Shown in pieces: positions 1 through 6,029 of a stretch of DNA of 6,029 bases (position 1 is its first letter; every line of letters begins with the position of its first letter). Origin of the DNA: an uncultured Bacteroidota bacterium. GTDB taxonomy: Bacteria > Bacteroidota > Bacteroidia > Chitinophagales > Chitinophagaceae. Made by a program: the position numbers and the translations under genes. Below the pieces are notes generated by a model. The model did not search any database and was not told where the DNA came from. It saw only the letters and a list, made by a program, of their open reading frames with translations. The DNA lies in NCBI GenBank assembly GCA_946479535.1, contig CAMLGP010000201.1, positions 1-6,029 on the forward strand. Reading direction: 5' to 3'.

Positions 1-102
1 CTGGATCTGGAAAGAGACGCCTTTCTTTCTCTGTGCGGAGAAAAGAAAACGCTGGAAAGGATACAAAGTGTTTTAAAAAGTGGCAAACCAATTCGAAATT
101 AA
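1..102 (+). CDS. C-terminal end of an upstream gene, possibly a 3-hydroxyacyl-CoA dehydrogenase/enoyl-CoA hydratase
   Basis: The first frame is open from base 1 to a TAA at 100-102 and encodes 33 residues, so this is the 3' end of a gene that begins outside the window. The tail is charged and helical ([19 protein letters not shown]) and ends in SGKPIRN. From memory this resembles the C-terminus of Bacteroidota multifunctional 3-hydroxyacyl-CoA dehydrogenase/enoyl-CoA hydratases of fatty-acid beta-oxidation, but 33 residues are too few to be sure and no catalytic motif is visible. The next gene starts 18 bases after the stop in the same frame and direction, so the two may be cotranscribed. The reading frame is fairly secure; the function is a guess. 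Confidence 0.5.
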   Translation: MDLERDAFLSLCGEKKTLERIQSVLKSGKPIRN

Positions 103-120
103 CACCATAAACGCAACACC

Positions 121-480
121 ATGACCTGCACCGTCACTGACTTCGCCAAAGACAGAACCCAGTTTTCCATTAACGGCACCACCCAATCTGAGCTGGACAA
201 CAAACTCCACCTTTTTTTTACATCTGAAGGATACTCCATCAAATCAGAAAAAGAAGAAGGGAAAAGGATCTATAAAAAAGGGAATTTAGCATTAAGAATT
301 ATATTCGGAGCATTTGCCAAATACCACCAGGTATTGGTGGTAGCTCAACCTACCGGTGATCATTATAGCGTGCTGGTGCAAAGAGATGCCTCAGGAATTT
401 CCGGAGGCCTTATTGGTATGAACCAGGTTCGCAAGGAGTTTGAACGCCTGACGGAAGCCTTCAAAGTGTATTTTAATTAG
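121..480 (+). CDS. Conserved-looking small protein of unknown function (119 aa)
   Basis: This is a 119-residue protein that I do not recognise. The ATG at 121 is the first start after the in-frame TAA at 100-102, so no longer version is possible. No signal peptide or membrane segment is visible, which suggests a cytoplasmic protein. The N-terminal third contains a predicted amphipathic helix followed by a lysine/glutamate-rich turn (KSEKEEGKRIYKKG, residues about 41-54). The middle alternates hydrophobic residues like a small beta-sheet (LALRIIFGAF, then YHQVLVVAQP). The C-terminus has a glycine-rich turn (SGGLIGMNQ, about 94-102) followed by a helix (KEFERLTEAFKVYF). The layout suggests a compact alpha/beta fold. 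No Shine-Dalgarno sequence precedes the start, which is normal for Bacteroidota. It lies 18 bases after the upstream gene and may be cotranscribed with it. No clear terminator follows. Confidence 0.7.
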   Translation: MTCTVTDFAKDRTQFSINGTTQSELDNKLHLFFTSEGYSIKSEKEEGKRIYKKGNLALRIIFGAFAKYHQVLVVAQPTGDHYSVLVQRDASGISGGLIGMNQVRKEFERLTEAFKVYFN

Positions 481-615
481 TTAAATCTATCTTATTGAAT
501 AAGCTGTTTCCCTGCAGCATACTGATATCATTCCATGCTACCTGCCATGACAGTAGTTGATAATATAAAAAAATATTTCCGATAAATAAAATATCTGGAG
601 AAGGTGAATACAAAG

Positions 616-638
616 CGGGATCACAACAAATAATCCCG
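616..638. repeat. Short inverted repeat upstream of the metzincin promoter
   Basis: CGGGAT (616-621) and ATCCCG (633-638) are perfect 6-base inverted arms around an 11-base AT-rich spacer. The centre lies about 40 bases upstream of the TATCTTTG box. The position would suit an activator or repressor site, but arms of this length arise easily by chance. No factor can be named. Confidence 0.2.
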
Positions 639-665
639 GAATAACCCTGTTCCCTAAAATGGCAA

Positions 666-673
666 TATCTTTG
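666..673 (+). promoter_or_regulatory. Predicted Bacteroidota -7 promoter element
   Basis: The sequence TATCTTTG matches the Bacteroidota sigma-factor -7 consensus TAnnTTTG at all fixed positions. It lies 45 bases ahead of the metzincin start codon at 719, which would give a 5' leader of roughly 40 bases. No convincing -33 TTG/TTTG element is found at the usual spacing of about 19 bases (644-646 reads ACC), so the promoter may be weak or activator-dependent. This is a motif match only. Confidence 0.5.
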
Positions 674-718
674 CAGAGCGGCCAACCGTAATCTATACCT
701 TAACTCCAAAGTCTATAT

Positions 719-1420
719 ATGGGAACAGCGGAACTTGATAGGATGTTGGATAAGCTGGTGATCAATTCACACATTATCACCTACGGCAATGCAGCTGATG
801 AAGCTATTACAGAACAGATCCGTGAAGAAATTGAATCCATGTGGAATGAGCCAGAAGCCATCATCTTTATTCATTCAAAAGCCATACTGGTTTCCTTTAG
901 CATTACCGCTGAATACAAACCACTACTGACTCCTGAAGAAATTTTTGCAAACACAGATCCCCGAAATAATTATTTCCGTATTGAAGACTATGCTGCCAAC
1001 AATATTTCATTTGTAGATGGCTGTGGATGTAATACTGGTTATTTTAAAATGGAGAATCTCTATAAGGGCTCTACTACCGCAGCGCATGAATATGGCCATA
1101 CGCTGGGATTGGACCATCCACATGATACCGATCTGCGTGGTAAAGGAGTACCGGGAATAATGTTTCCCCGGGGCACACTGGTTGATCCACCCTATCAGTA
1201 TAACCCCGCAGCGAAAGCAGGTGACAGCAGTAATGGGGGCACCATGCACCCACAATACAGGAAGGTATTGACAAAAGATGTGGAAGGCCTGAACCTGCAA
1301 AAACTGCGGTTTGACAGAACCCACACTGATGATCTTAGTATTATCTGCGCAACGGTTGGTGAGTTTACCAGCCTTTGGCACCCTGATCATCGTACATTAA
1401 CTGATCCTAATCTGGCCTGA
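719..1420 (+). CDS. Metzincin-type zinc metalloprotease without a signal peptide (matrixin-like, M10 type)
   Basis: This is a 233-residue predicted zinc endopeptidase. HEYGHTLGLDH at residues 123-133 is the full metzincin motif HExxHxxGxxH: His123, His127 and His133 would bind zinc and Glu124 would be the general base. Two methionines could form the Met-turn: Met148 (GIMFPRG) or Met176. The stretch from Met176 (TMHPQYRKVLTKDVEGLNLQKL) follows the matrixin pattern MxPxY...LxxDxxGIxxL and is the better candidate, which implies an insertion of about 35 residues after the third His. Pro134 right after the third His is typical of serralysins, so subfamily placement is mixed. CGC at 102-104 precedes the zinc helix. 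There is no hydrophobic leader, so export by the Sec route is not predicted, which is unusual for metzincins. Substrate is unknown. The ATG at 719 is preceded by a -7 box at 666; Met9 is an alternative start. It appears monocistronic. Confidence 0.8.
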   Translation: MGTAELDRMLDKLVINSHIITYGNAADEAITEQIREEIESMWNEPEAIIFIHSKAILVSFSITAEYKPLLTPEEIFANTDPRNNYFRIEDYAANNISFVDGCGCNTGYFKMENLYKGSTTAAHEYGHTLGLDHPHDTDLRGKGVPGIMFPRGTLVDPPYQYNPAAKAGDSSNGGTMHPQYRKVLTKDVEGLNLQKLRFDRTHTDDLSIICATVGEFTSLWHPDHRTLTDPNLA

Positions 1421-1431
1421 CCAGATATCAG
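1401..1431 (+). repeat. Imperfect hairpin spanning the metzincin stop codon
   Basis: CTGAT (1401-1405) plus ATCTGG (1410-1415) pair with CCAGAT (1421-1426) plus ATCAG (1427-1431). This gives 11 base pairs with a 4-base CCTA bulge on the left arm and a loop CCTGA that contains the TGA stop (1418-1420). No T-run follows directly, so it is not a classic intrinsic terminator. It could act as an mRNA 3'-end stabiliser or a weak terminator. Confidence 0.3.
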
Positions 1432-1625
1432 CAACTACTACCGCTTTTCCCCTAATTTGTAAAAAAAAAGTAAATGCTGTTTTGTCCTGAGCAGTTAATA
1501 ACTAACTTCAGTAACTTTCTTTTCTATCATTAATCACACCTGCTCTATGCTTCTCCGGGAATTCCAGCTTTGTAAAAATCTGACAGGAACGAGAAGCTGT
1601 TGACAGCAGGTCACAATCATCTTCT

Positions 1626-2999
1626 ATGAGTAAAAATTGGATCATTGCCGCCTCGCTTGTTTTTACCACAACAGCGATGGGGCAATCAAGATTGCCAGAA
1701 AATTATCACTGGCAAAAACTGGATAATGGCCTTGAAGTGGTAGTTATTGAGAATCACAAAGTGCCATTGGCCACTATTGAGATCGCAGTCAAGAACGGTG
1801 CATACACTGAAGGTCCTGAATATAGCGGCCTTTCTCACCTGTTTGAGCACATGTTCTTTAAAGCCAATAAGGATTACCCCGATCAGGAAAAGTTCATCCG
1901 CAGAACCGAGGAACTGGGTATGATCTGGAATGGTACCACAGGTGATGAAAGAGTGAATTACTTTTTCACTTTTGACAAGGACAGCCTGGATGCCGGTCTC
2001 AAATTCATGAATGCTGCAATTCGTTTTCCCATCTATCGCACTGAGGATATGCAGAAAGAAAGGCCAGTTGTGGATGGTGAATTCCAGCGCGGCGAAAGTG
2101 ATCCGGGTTTCCAACTCTGGATTGACGTGAATAAACGTTGCTGGGGTGATCTGTTTACCCGCAAGAATGCAATTGGCGACCATGATATCATCAATACCGC
2201 TACTCCGGAAAAAATGATGGTTATCAAGGATAAATATTATTTTCCAAATAACTCTTTGCTTGTGATCTGCGGTGATGTTAAACCCGCTGAAGCATTTGCA
2301 AAAGCAAAAGCTATCTATGGCGACTGGAAAAGCAGCGGCTTTGATCCACATGAGAAATACCCGATCCCGGAATTTAAACCCATTGAGAAAACTGATTATC
2401 ATATCCAAACCTCCTCCATTGCGCAAACGCCTTATGTGATGTTGCAATGGCAGGGTCCTGATTTTCGCAAGGATTCAGCTGGAACAGTAGCCGCTGATAT
2501 TTGGTCTTCACTTTTGCAATTAAACTCTTCCAAATGGCAGCAGGCCCTTGTGGATAAGGGACTTGCTACCTATCTGAATATTGGATACCAGACTGCGAAA
2601 TATGTAGGGGCGATCAATCTTTTTGCGGTTCCCAATCCTACAAAGTTAAAAGAGTTCAATGCGGAACTGATGAACCAGATCGGCCTGATGGCTGATGAAA
2701 ATTATTTTACTGATGAACAATTGAAAACAGCTAAAGCCAATCTCCTTCGTAACAAGATCCGCCAGGATGAAAAGCCTTCTGATCTTCCGCATAGTCTTAC
2801 CTTCTGGTGGTGCAGTACATCATTGGATTATTTCAATGATTATAATGCCAATATGCAGAAAGTAACAAGAAAGGATATCAGTGACTATATAAAGAAGTAT
2901 ATCAGTGGCAAACCTTATATTGCCGGCATGATCATCAATGATGAAATGAATAAGCAGCTCAAACCGGCTGAATTCTTCACCAACTTAAAATCATTCTAA
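1626..2999 (+). CDS. Secreted M16 family zinc peptidase, catalytic subunit
   Basis: This 457-residue insulinase/mitochondrial-processing-type peptidase (M16B-like) is the catalytic subunit of a predicted heterodimer with the next gene. Residues 1-19 form a Sec signal peptide (IIAASLVFTTTAMG, cleavage probably near G19/Q20), so it should act in the periplasm or at the envelope; there is no lipobox cysteine. The inverted zinc motif HLFEH lies at 71-75: His71 and His75 bind zinc and Glu74 is the catalytic base. Glu152 is the third ligand, exactly 76 residues after His75, matching HxxEH-x76-E. Glu145 is the usual additional acidic residue. The N-terminal M16 domain spans about 30-185 and the C-terminal M16 domain about 190-375. 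In the C-terminal half the Arg/Tyr substrate-binding pair is missing: the equivalent positions are Leu308 and Thr315 in LVDKGLAT. Its TAA shares its last A with the ATG of the next gene, indicating tight cotranslation. No Shine-Dalgarno sequence and no strong promoter motif was found in the 205 bases ahead of it. Confidence 0.93.
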   Translation: MSKNWIIAASLVFTTTAMGQSRLPENYHWQKLDNGLEVVVIENHKVPLATIEIAVKNGAYTEGPEYSGLSHLFEHMFFKANKDYPDQEKFIRRTEELGMIWNGTTGDERVNYFFTFDKDSLDAGLKFMNAAIRFPIYRTEDMQKERPVVDGEFQRGESDPGFQLWIDVNKRCWGDLFTRKNAIGDHDIINTATPEKMMVIKDKYYFPNNSLLVICGDVKPAEAFAKAKAIYGDWKSSGFDPHEKYPIPEFKPIEKTDYHIQTSSIAQTPYVMLQWQGPDFRKDSAGTVAADIWSSLLQLNSSKWQQALVDKGLATYLNIGYQTAKYVGAINLFAVPNPTKLKEFNAELMNQIGLMADENYFTDEQLKTAKANLLRNKIRQDEKPSDLPHSLTFWWCSTSLDYFNDYNANMQKVTRKDISDYIKKYISGKPYIAGMIINDEMNKQLKPAEFFTNLKSF

Positions 3000-4339
3000 T
3001 GAAAAAGATAGTTCAATACATAACTCTTCTGGCTGTCATTGCTGCCCCTTCGCTGCTTAAAGCGCAGGAAAAAAAGCCTTATGACATGCTGGTGAATGGA
3101 GTAAAAGTTGTTGTTCAGCCTAGTGGAAATGATATTGTGGTAGTACAAACTGTTATAAAAGGAGGAGTGCAGAATTATCCTGCTTCCAAAGCTGGTATTG
3201 AAAACCTGGCGATGCAGGCATTAGTTGAATGTGGTACCACTTTGCATGACAAGAATAGTTACAAAGACAAACTGGACCTGATCAGTGCCCAGGTAAATGG
3301 AAACACAGGAGTTAGCTATGCTTCTATTGTTCTGAATTGTATTAAAAGTGATTTTGAAACTGCATGGCCACTATATACTGAGGCTATGACAATGCCAAAA
3401 TTTGACGCAAAGGAATTTGACAGGATCAAACAGGATGCGATCAATGGCATCAGGGCAAATGAATCAGATCCGGATAACGCCATTGCGAGGCTGGCCCGGG
3501 AAGTTGCTTTTGCCAATAAACCTTTTGCCATGAGTCCTACAGGGACAGTTGAATCAGTTACAAAGCTCACAGCTGCTGACACAAAAAAGTATTATCAATC
3601 CATTTTCACCAGGGCAAGAATGGTCATTGTAGTTGTTGCTGATCTTGACAGGGCCACAATTGAAAATAAGGTGAAGGAGTTCCTGTCAAAAGTACCGGCA
3701 GGTACGCCTTTTGTTGCAAAAAAAGAGACCTATACTCCCCCTGCCAATTCATTCAAATCAGAGAAAAGAGATAATGCTACTAATTATGTAATGGGTATTG
3801 CCTCAGCACCGTTGCCCGGTACGCAGGATTATAATGCTTATTCCCTGGCCATGAATCTTTTCTCCAGCCGGCACTTCCTGGAAGTCAGGAGCAAGAATGG
3901 ACTGTCTTATGCTCCCGGAGCCTGGCTTACCACCGGTAATGCTACCTATAGCAATATCTACGTGACCACTACTGAGCCTGACAAATACATTGCTGTTGCC
4001 CGAGGGCTTGTGGATTCCATCAAGCAATATGGCTTTACAGCATCCGAATTAAAGAATGAAAAAACAGGTTACCTGACTGGTTTATACTATCGTGATGAAA
4101 CCAATCAGGCACAGGCCAATTCACTTGCCAGCAATGAAGTTGTGCATGGGGACTGGAAGCGTTCTATCAAGATCAGGGATGATATCAACAAGGTTACGCT
4201 TACCCAACTGAATTCAGTCTTTAAAAAATATTTTAATAATATCAGCTGGGTATACCAGGGTGATCCCAAAAAGGTGAATCCTGTAATGTATACTCAAAAG
4301 CAGACCCCTAAGATGCCAGAAGAAAAGAAAGCGTTCTAA
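2999..4339 (+). CDS. Secreted M16 family peptidase, non-catalytic substrate-binding subunit
   Basis: This is a 446-residue M16 homologue that has lost its zinc site. Residues 1-22 form a Sec signal peptide (ITLLAVIAAPSLLKA, cleavage likely between A22 and Q23). Where the partner has HLFEH, this protein reads NLAMQ (69-73), so both histidines and the catalytic glutamate are replaced. It keeps the C-terminal-domain motif EVRSKNGLSYAPG with Arg297 and Tyr304, the R/Y pair that in two-subunit M16B peptidases (for example the Sphingomonas Sph2681/Sph2682 pair) holds the C-terminal part of the substrate in the active chamber. The length of about 446 residues with two M16 domains (about 28-200 and 200-390) is normal for the family. 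The 1-base overlap with the upstream catalytic gene implies coupled translation and equal amounts of both subunits. The C-terminus is rich in lysine and proline (QTPKMPEEKKAF). A terminator starts 7 bases after the stop. Natural substrate is unknown. Confidence 0.93.
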   Translation: MKKIVQYITLLAVIAAPSLLKAQEKKPYDMLVNGVKVVVQPSGNDIVVVQTVIKGGVQNYPASKAGIENLAMQALVECGTTLHDKNSYKDKLDLISAQVNGNTGVSYASIVLNCIKSDFETAWPLYTEAMTMPKFDAKEFDRIKQDAINGIRANESDPDNAIARLAREVAFANKPFAMSPTGTVESVTKLTAADTKKYYQSIFTRARMVIVVVADLDRATIENKVKEFLSKVPAGTPFVAKKETYTPPANSFKSEKRDNATNYVMGIASAPLPGTQDYNAYSLAMNLFSSRHFLEVRSKNGLSYAPGAWLTTGNATYSNIYVTTTEPDKYIAVARGLVDSIKQYGFTASELKNEKTGYLTGLYYRDETNQAQANSLASNEVVHGDWKRSIKIRDDINKVTLTQLNSVFKKYFNNISWVYQGDPKKVNPVMYTQKQTPKMPEEKKAF

Positions 4340-4345
4340 AGAGTT

Positions 4346-4402
4346 CCCACGCGCATAAAAATAGCGGGTAGGACTTCTACCCGCTATTTTTATGCGCGTG
4401 GG
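4346..4402 (+). terminator. Long perfect inverted repeat containing a bidirectional intrinsic terminator
   Basis: Two perfectly complementary 26-base arms (4346-4371 and 4377-4402) flank a 5-base loop GACTT, starting 7 bases after the stop of the second M16 gene. The inner part is a textbook terminator: an A-run at 4357-4361, a GC-rich stem (AGCGGGTAG pairing with CTACCCGCT) and a T-run at 4387-4391. By symmetry it can work in both directions. Beyond the T-run the arms continue to pair for another 11 bases (CCCACGCGCAT with ATGCGCGTGGG), which a simple terminator does not need. It most likely ends the M16 operon and insulates the ABC transporter genes. Confidence 0.85.
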
Positions 4403-4514
4403 TTAATGAAAATGGGTTATTTTATTCGTCATTTTATTTGAGGCTTTCGTAATCATTTGGCCCCGGTTTAAACACCTTCTCCGTTTTCTTGAATTTTCTC
4501 ATTATCTTCCCTTT

Positions 4515-5426
4515 ATGTCTATATTAAGTGTCAATAATCTTAGCAAACGTTACGGTCCTATTCAGGCCCTGAACAATGTGAGCTTTGATGTACCTAAAGG
4601 AGCAGTATTTGGAATACTGGGTCCAAATGGCAGTGGTAAGACCACCTTGCTCGGGATTGTAATGGATATTATCAAGGCCACTTCAGGAAATTATAACTGG
4701 CTGGGTCAACCTGGCTCGGAAGCCCAAAGAAAACAGATAGGCACCTTATTGGAAACACCCAATTTTTATCATTACCTGAGCGGAGAAAGAAATCTCAAAA
4801 TTGCTGCTGCCATTAAGGAAAAAGATCCGGCTGATATTCCCAGAGTCCTTCAGATAGTGAACCTGTTTCAGCGAAAAGATTCAAAATTCAGTACCTATTC
4901 ATTAGGCATGAAACAAAGGCTGGCAATTGCTTCTACCCTTTTAGGCAATCCTGATATCCTGGTGTTTGATGAACCTACCAATGGATTGGATCCGGCAGGT
5001 ATTGCGGAGATCAGGGAACTGATGAAACAATTGAACAGGGAGGGCAAGACCATAATCATGGCCAGTCATATCCTGGATGAGGTAGAAAAGGTATGCACGC
5101 ACGTTGCCATCATTCAAAAAGGAGTGCTGAAGACCATCGGTACAGTAAATGAAGTATTAGCTACTACTGATGATACCAGCGTATCCATTGAATTGGCTGC
5201 AGAGAATATGTCTTTACTGGAAAGTACATTGAGACAAATGCCCGGACTGATCAATATTATTGATTCAAACGGGGTAATACAGATTAATTGCGAAGGCAAT
5301 GTTACAGCCACGCAGGTAAATAAATGGTGTTTTGAGAAAGGAATTGTATTGAACCAGTTGAGCATGAAACGTAAAACACTGGAAAAAAGATTTTTGGAAA
5401 TCACCGGTACGCAAAGCGACCGCTAA
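4515..5426 (+). CDS. ABC transporter ATP-binding protein, BcrA/LanF (bacitracin/lantibiotic resistance) type
   Basis: This is a 303-residue cytoplasmic ATPase that powers the membrane permease encoded next. All nucleotide-binding motifs are present: Walker A GPNGSGKTT (36-44), signature SLGMKQR (129-135), Walker B ILVFDEP with catalytic Glu153 (148-154), D-loop GLDP (157-160) and switch His185 (ASH). The Q-loop glutamine is replaced by Glu80 in IGTLLETPNFYHYLSGERNL, the E-loop variant known from lantibiotic-immunity LanF proteins and bacitracin BcrA-like ATPases; SLGM in place of LSGG also fits that group. Residues about 215-303 form an accessory C-terminal domain, common in this subfamily. 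There is no signal peptide or membrane segment. It begins 112 bases after the terminator, so it starts a separate unit, and the permease follows after 11 bases. The substrate cannot be read from sequence; general ABC-2 export is equally possible. Confidence 0.92.
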   Translation: MSILSVNNLSKRYGPIQALNNVSFDVPKGAVFGILGPNGSGKTTLLGIVMDIIKATSGNYNWLGQPGSEAQRKQIGTLLETPNFYHYLSGERNLKIAAAIKEKDPADIPRVLQIVNLFQRKDSKFSTYSLGMKQRLAIASTLLGNPDILVFDEPTNGLDPAGIAEIRELMKQLNREGKTIIMASHILDEVEKVCTHVAIIQKGVLKTIGTVNEVLATTDDTSVSIELAAENMSLLESTLRQMPGLINIIDSNGVIQINCEGNVTATQVNKWCFEKGIVLNQLSMKRKTLEKRFLEITGTQSDR

Positions 5427-5437
5427 AGCAATAGTTT

Positions 5438-6029
5438 ATGATGAGATTACTGGAAATAGAATGGATGAAGCTGAAACATTATCGTGCCTTCAAGGTATTT
5501 GGGATCCTATACCTGGCAGGCATTCTGGGTGTACTTTTTATAATGAATGTTGTTTACAGCAATTTGTCAGCCATACAGATAACCCATTTTTTGGATAATC
5601 CCTTTGCATATCCTGCAATATGGAACACCACCGGCTGGTGTAATAGCTGGCTGCTGTTTTTTCCTGGCTGGCTTATAATCAATCATTGCGTAAATGAATT
5701 TAATTTCAAGACACACCGTCAGAATGTAATTGATGGATGGAGCAGAACCCAGTTTATATCAGCCAAATTACTGTTGATCCTCGCATTTGCAATTGTTATT
5801 ACCCTGGTCAATATTCTGGCCACAATCATAATGGGCCTTTCCCTGGGAGCTTCCTTCAGCTTTGAGGGAATAGAGTCCATGGGTTTTGTATTTGTTCAAT
5901 CGCTGGTTTATATCCTTTTTGCCTTTATGCTGGCAATCGTGCTTAGAAAAAGTGGCCTGGCAGCGGGAATATTCTTTTTATTTGGGTTGATCTTTGAGAT
6001 TATTATTGTTCAATTGATCAATAGAAAAT
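5438..6029 (+). CDS. ABC-2 type transporter permease, 3'-truncated by the window end
   Basis: The reading frame opens at ATGATG (5438/5441) and runs without a stop to the last base, giving 197 residues of an incomplete protein. It begins with a short cytoplasmic amphipathic stretch (RLLEIEWMKLKHY). Membrane segments follow at about 18-40, 67-84, 109-133, 148-168 and 173-194, consistent with the usual six-helix ABC-2 fold of about 240-260 residues with the last helix missing. The loop E87-x-NFKTHRQNVIDGWSRTQF (to about 106) matches the cytoplasmic coupling region that follows the second helix in BcrB/LanE-like permeases. It is the partner of the ATPase 11 bases upstream and is probably translated from the same mRNA. 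It would form the membrane channel of a pump in the inner membrane. Either ATG is possible as start; the first is chosen only because it is closest to the ATPase. Confidence 0.88.
   Translation, partial: MMRLLEIEWMKLKHYRAFKVFGILYLAGILGVLFIMNVVYSNLSAIQITHFLDNPFAYPAIWNTTGWCNSWLLFFPGWLIINHCVNEFNFKTHRQNVIDGWSRTQFISAKLLLILAFAIVITLVNILATIIMGLSLGASFSFEGIESMGFVFVQSLVYILFAFMLAIVLRKSGLAAGIFFLFGLIFEIIIVQLINRK

Noticed and set aside
535..585. A 16-codon + strand frame in the 481-718 gap, considered as a possible small peptide gene
   Set aside because: It has no ribosome-binding or promoter signal and no leader or core-peptide features. The similar short frames at 1473 and 1546 in the next gap (18-19 codons) fail for the same reasons.
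473..709. A 78-codon open frame on the minus strand covering the gap between the 119-aa gene and the metzincin
   Set aside because: It overlaps the + strand promoter motif, its composition looks random (many Tyr, Leu, Ile and Cys without pattern), and it has no recognisable domain. Open frames of this size are expected by chance.
1512..1519. TAACTTTC as a possible -7 promoter box for the M16 operon
   Set aside because: It misses the conserved final G of TAnnTTTG and has no TTG at the proper spacing; the nearest TTTG (1481-1484) is about 27 bases upstream. The CAGCTTTG at 1565-1572 is equally imperfect, so the operon promoter is left unassigned.
1686..2447. A 253-codon open frame on the minus strand inside the catalytic M16 gene
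   Set aside because: It lies wholly opposite a gene with intact catalytic motifs, and its translation shows no domain or protein-like pattern. It is a shadow of the real frame.
1626..6029. A modified-peptide biosynthesis cluster (M16 pair plus BcrA-type ABC transporter, as in subtilosin AlbE/AlbF and AlbC)
   Set aside because: The M16 proteins carry signal peptides, a strong terminator separates them from the ABC genes, and there is no precursor peptide or maturase such as a radical SAM enzyme in the window. The proximity alone does not support it.

Overview
The window looks like an ordinary chromosomal stretch from a member of the Bacteroidota, most likely Chitinophagaceae-like. The evidence is the moderately AT-rich coding style, the lack of Shine-Dalgarno sequences ahead of every start, a TATCTTTG box matching the Bacteroidota -7 promoter consensus TAnnTTTG, and the style of the proteins. 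The assignment is inferred from these traits, not from a database match. All supportable genes lie on the + strand.

Layout. Bases 1-102 are the 3' end of a gene entering from the left; its tail resembles that of a beta-oxidation enzyme, but this is weak. A 119-residue protein of unknown function follows at 121-480. After a 238-base gap holding a good Bacteroidota -7 box comes a metzincin-type zinc protease at 719-1420, with HEYGHTLGLDH and no signal peptide. After a 205-base gap come two overlapping genes (1626-2999 and 2999-4339) for secreted M16-family peptidase subunits. The first carries the full HxxEH...E zinc site, while the second has lost it but keeps the Arg/Tyr substrate-binding pair. 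The operon ends at a perfect 26-bp inverted repeat (4346-4402) that contains an intrinsic terminator. Beyond it, 4515-5426 encodes an ABC transporter ATPase of the bacitracin/lantibiotic-resistance (BcrA/LanF) type. It is followed 11 bases later by the start of its ABC-2 type membrane permease (5438 to the window end, truncated).

How the genes work together. The two M16 subunits almost certainly form one heterodimeric M16B peptidase in the periplasm or at the envelope, with catalysis and substrate recognition split between partners. The ABC ATPase and permease form a separate transcription unit, probably an exporter or a peptide-antibiotic-type defence pump. The neighbourhood of an M16 pair and a BcrA-type ABC transporter recalls some modified-peptide clusters, such as AlbE/AlbF with AlbC in subtilosin biosynthesis. 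However, the terminator between them, the signal peptides on the M16 proteins and the absence of a precursor-peptide gene argue against a dedicated biosynthetic system here. I see no clear undescribed system. The most distinctive items are the complementary M16 active-site split, the unusual leaderless metzincin and the long perfect palindrome.
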